A DNA stretch of 64,000 nucleotides from Prunus persica. Its lineage: Eukaryota; Streptophyta; Magnoliopsida; Rosales; Rosaceae. The position numbers were made by a program, and so were the translations under genes. Location of the stretch: the NCBI RefSeq assembly GCF_000346465.2, contig NC_034014.1, positions 8,088,890 to 8,152,889 on the forward strand. The letters are read 5' to 3'. The notes beneath the pieces were generated by a model, which did not search any database, was not told the DNA's origin, and saw only the letters and a program-made list of their open reading frames with translations. Positions 61,042-64,000 of the stretch are shown here, piece after piece; position 1 is the stretch's first letter; each line of letters starts with the position of its first letter.

Positions 61042-61236
61042 GCAAAACACAGAAATCCTGTGAGCACGGCTGTAGATAAGGCAGAACACAGAAACCCTGT
61101 GAGCACGGCAGTAGGTAAGGCAGAACACAGAAACTGTGTGAGCACAGCAATTGGTAAGGCAGAACACAGAAACCCTGTGAGCACGGCAATAGGTAAGGCA
61201 GAACACCGAAACCCCATGAGCACGGCAGTAGAGACA
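61042..61236. repeat. five tandem 39-bp repeats
   Basis: Five consecutive 39-bp units start at 61042, 61081, 61120, 61159 and 61198, each a variant of GCAGAACACAGAAACCCTGT followed by GAGCACGGCAGTAGGTAAG. Because 39 is a multiple of 3, several frames stay open by periodicity alone (13-residue repeats), so the ORFs here are not evidence of a gene. Confidence 0.92.
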
Positions 61237-61720
61237 ATGGCAACAATAAATTCTTCCATATAAACTTTAGCTAATTCACTCATACACAACTTCTCTTCAA
61301 TCCTCCTCTCCCCTTGAAGAGAAGGGGTCGTCGGAGTCAAGAAATAAGCAACATCTTCATGAAAATATGTCAAGGTAATTGGGATAGGTCAATAAACATA
61401 TCCCTTTCACTCCCCCTCCCCCCCTCTCAAGGGGGGAGAAGAGCACTTAAATTTCAAGAAGAACACAAGCACAGGTCCCTAGATCGAACCTGGCTCTGAT
61501 ACCATGCTAAAATATTAAAACTATTGAGAGAATATTTGTTTGTGGGAATTTTCTGTGTATTCTTCTCCTTGTAGGAGGTTATATTTATAATACAACGAAA
61601 CCTGAATGGGCAAGTAAATAATAAATTCCTAAATCTATTTGCAGTAAGAATAGGAATTCTTGGTGTGTAAGGAAAGTAAGTCAATATCCACAAGTCACGC
61701 CAACACTAGATACTAATAAC

Positions 61721-62796
61721 TCAAGATTTAGGAATCTCAGTTGGATCAAAATCATCCTTGGAGTCCAATGTTTGCTTGGTTAGCCTAAGAAGACTCCCAG
61801 TGGCCAAAATAGCGTTGGGATTGATATCATGCATAGACCTGGCATACAAACTCCTACAAGCCTCACTGCCCTTATCAACCAACTCCTTGTTTTGGTTTGG
61901 ACACAAAAGGCAGTGACCCAATATCCTCAAAACCGGTTGCATCAATTCCCATGGCAGAGGAACCCTCCCCTCCTTTTCTCCATTCCCATCCTCTTCTTTG
62001 CATTCATTCCTATTGCTACAGCTACTACCAGTCATCTCCTTGTACATTTCACCGTCTTGGCCAGCCGAAAGCTTACAAAACTGGCAAAATTCGATCTTCG
62101 ACAGCACTGGCATTTCATGTATCTTGCTGTAGTACAACTCTAGTGCAACCCCAACAATCCTAGCCCTCCTTGTGGACCTCACTGTACCGTAGGGTTCCAA
62201 ACTTGGAGATATGACAGCCAAATTTAGGTCTGTGGAGTTGTTTTTAGCGGGTGCTTTGGTTTCATGGTAGAGACTGGGATGAGACAGGTCGGGACACTGA
62301 CGGTTATGGAGTGGCCAGAACGTGTTGCGGTTTCGTGGGCGTAGAGGGCTAAGAGGACGGCCTCAAAGCCGGCTAGGGGTACACGGAGTGCCACACGGGA
62401 GATGTAGATGCCCGCGATGAGGGGAAGGAAGCGAAGGACGAGGAGTTGGAGGTCGGGATCGGAGGATTGGAAGGTGTCGTAGAGCCAGCGGCAGAGGTTG
62501 TTGTCGCCTGCACCGGAGTCGGGTTGGCGGAGAAGGGAGGAGATGTGGGAGGCTGTGTGGTGGTCATGGAGGAGGGAGCGGGCAGGGTTGGAGGAGGAGA
62601 AGAGGGAAGGAGGGAGAGAGGGGAGAATGGTTGAGAGGGATTGGATTGCTGATTGGGATTTGGAGAGGGATGAGTTATGTGATGAAGCTGAGGCTGAGAC
62701 TGAAGTGGTAGTTGTTGAGGATGGTGTGATGGTGGTGGAATTGATGGTGTCTTGATCATCTTCTAGGGTGGAGGAAGTGGAGGGGTCATTGGACAT
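61721..62796 (-). CDS. hyccin family protein, apparent 1-bp frameshift
   Basis: An intronless minus-strand gene. The first frame (62796 to about 62293) gives a Ser/Thr-rich N-terminus and then the hyccin domain (LCRWLYDTFQSSDPDLQLLV, LALYAHETATRSGHSITV). The second frame (from about 62288 to 61721) continues with DLSHPSLYHETKAPAK, VISPSLEPYGTVRSTRRARI and a Cys-containing tail. The switch is near 62286-62293, where one missing base would explain it; without the shift the protein would be about 355 residues. Hyccin (FAM126 in animals, HYC in plants) is a subunit of the plasma-membrane PI4-kinase alpha complex. Either this copy is recently broken or the base is a sequence error. An LTR element ends 10 bp past the stop codon. 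Confidence 0.85.
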
Positions 62797-63004
62797 TGCT
62801 TAAGAGGGAGAGAGATAGAAATTAAATGGGTAACGTTTCAAAGTAGGTTAAAATATATGTGATCTATAAGGTCAGAGGAGATAATTGAGGGGGAAGTTTT
62901 CTTTTTATGTTCTTTTTTGGCCGATAATCGGGGAGGAGGAACAGGTGAACACCCTTCAAATAAAATTAAGAAATATTTATCCACTCGAGCCGAAAATTAT
63001 ATGT

Positions 63005-64000
63005 AAAAAGGTGAGAATGCTTTGGTTTCCTCCACGACCCACAACAACCATCCAATTCCACATCACCAAACACGAAATTAATGGCTTCATTTTGCTCTCT
63101 TACATTATCGTGCCTCGCTCAACTAGCCACATGAACTTTTCTGTGCCTGAGAATCGTTTATCTGCTACCTAAATATATAATTAAGGCATGAGTAGTGGGG
63201 CTGAATTTGTGATAGCAGTACTGTGCCCGAATTAGTTAAGTTTGGTCATATTATAAGAAAAAGTTCATGATAAAAATATGTTATGTTGCCTAACAGTTAG
63301 TTAAACTTAAACGCGTACATTGGTATATTGTCAATTTGAACATTAAGAGCGTGAATTATCATGTCATAAAAAACGTGCACTGTCAAATTGAACATTAAGA
63401 CACTATGCCAAATTTTACTTTACACCACACCACATAGGCATTGACGAACCTAAAAACCAATGTTGTTAATATATTAGGCATCGATTTTATAAATAATAAG
63501 ACTAAAAATGTATAAAGACATGATCAAAAATTTCAGAAAGCCTTGCCTTTTTTAACTGTAGTTCCAGTGAAAAACGATTGATTTGATTAACAGTAATGGC
63601 ATGTAGTCTGTGCTGGATCAATTTGAATTATTAGATGTCAAGTTTAGGGAAAGCAAAATTATTTTCTTTGTTCCTTATAATAAATGACAGATTTCAAAAG
63701 GAGGGAGCATGGTGGGTTATGTGACGAGGAGTTAGGTGGTAGTGGTAAAAGTGGAAGAGATGCGCAGATGTGAAGTTTAAGATTTATTTGGTGATGCTGA
63801 AGGTATATCTGTGTTTACATATGGAGAACTTGACTTGTAGGATAATTAGGTGTATAAATTTGGTTTCTTCTTGTAATTAGGCTCGCAGCTAGCAGTAGTA
63901 GTAGTGTATGTGGTTTGCTTAGTCTGTCAGTGTCCAAGCATGGTGTACTACCTACCAAAATATCATGAAGACTTTAGGCATCACTTTGTTTGCATTATCT
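63005..64000. repeat. duplicated segment, copy B (continues past window)
   Basis: Repeats 56395-57010 in the same orientation, starting AATGCTTTGGTTTCCTCCAC, with about 400 additional bases at roughly 63410-63890. The match reaches the last base of the window, so the unit is longer than seen here. Confidence 0.85.

Larger units (their letters stand above)
59900..61705 (-). mobile_element. chimeric non-autonomous copia-type element
   Basis: LTRs at 59900-60134 and 61505-61705 read TG...CA on the minus strand; the left one has about 34 extra bases. CTAGA flanks both sides (59895-59899, 61706-61710). Minus-strand TGGTATCAGAGCC next to the right LTR is a tRNA-Met primer-binding site. A polypurine tract (GAGGGGGAG type) abuts the left LTR. 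The interior keeps only the last piece of copia RNase H, plus a GC-rich minisatellite and a 39-bp tandem repeat. A second LTR-end/polypurine junction at about 60852 indicates a mosaic of two elements. Confidence 0.85.

Noticed and set aside
61042..61236. Possible CRISPR-like array
   Set aside because: Units abut directly without unique spacers; a plant nuclear tandem repeat.
60908..61373. Cys/Leu-rich and Ala-rich repeat ORFs
   Set aside because: Produced by the 39-bp tandem array being a multiple of three.

Overview
This window is nuclear DNA from a flowering plant: spliced genes with GT/AG introns, AT-rich spacers, and a dense load of plant transposons. The gene set (SOSEKI, FIT-type bHLH, SMG8, plastid Cu/Zn superoxide dismutase, S-protein homologue, hyccin) is eudicot in style. 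A woody Rosaceae species such as Prunus is my guess from general resemblance only; nothing here proves it.

Layout. 1-3.7 kb: spacer with a Tourist-like MITE. 3.7-7.2 kb (+): complete six-exon SOSEKI (DUF966) polarity gene. 7.2-10.9 kb: spacer. 10.9-29.7 kb (+): a cluster of three copies of FIT, the bHLH regulator of iron uptake. Copy 1 is a pseudogene broken by a foldback MITE and stop codons, with a SINE, a Tourist MITE and an LTR-like block in its second intron. Copy 2 is truncated inside the first helix. Copy 3 is an intact four-exon gene, with a 2.1-kb LTR element inserted about 350 bp upstream of its start. Between copies 1 and 2 lie a Mutator-like MITE, a plastid rpoC1 fragment (NUPT) and a decayed, rearranged copia element carrying a SINE. 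31.3-33.7 kb: compact gypsy-type element with gag and protease only. 35.1-39.8 kb (-): SMG8-like nonsense-mediated decay gene. 41.6-48.2 kb (+): nearly full-length, recent Ty1/copia element with gag and a pol broken in two places. 49.3-53.2 kb (+): eight-exon chloroplast Cu/Zn superoxide dismutase with a miR398-type target site. 53-58 kb: repeats. 58.0-58.5 kb: probable solo LTR. 58.9-59.2 kb (+): small secreted S-protein homologue. 59.9-61.7 kb: chimeric non-autonomous copia-type element ending 10 bp beyond the stop codon of a hyccin gene (61.7-62.8 kb, -), which itself carries an apparent 1-bp frameshift. 63.0-64.0 kb repeats the 56.4-57.0 kb segment and runs off the window.

The genes form no operon or shared pathway, although FIT (iron) and plastid Cu/Zn SOD (copper, miR398) both belong to metal homeostasis, which is probably coincidental. 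The strongest story is the step-wise duplication and transposon-driven decay of the FIT cluster, with one surviving intact copy. I found no CRISPR array, tRNA or rRNA gene, and no convincing new multi-gene system.
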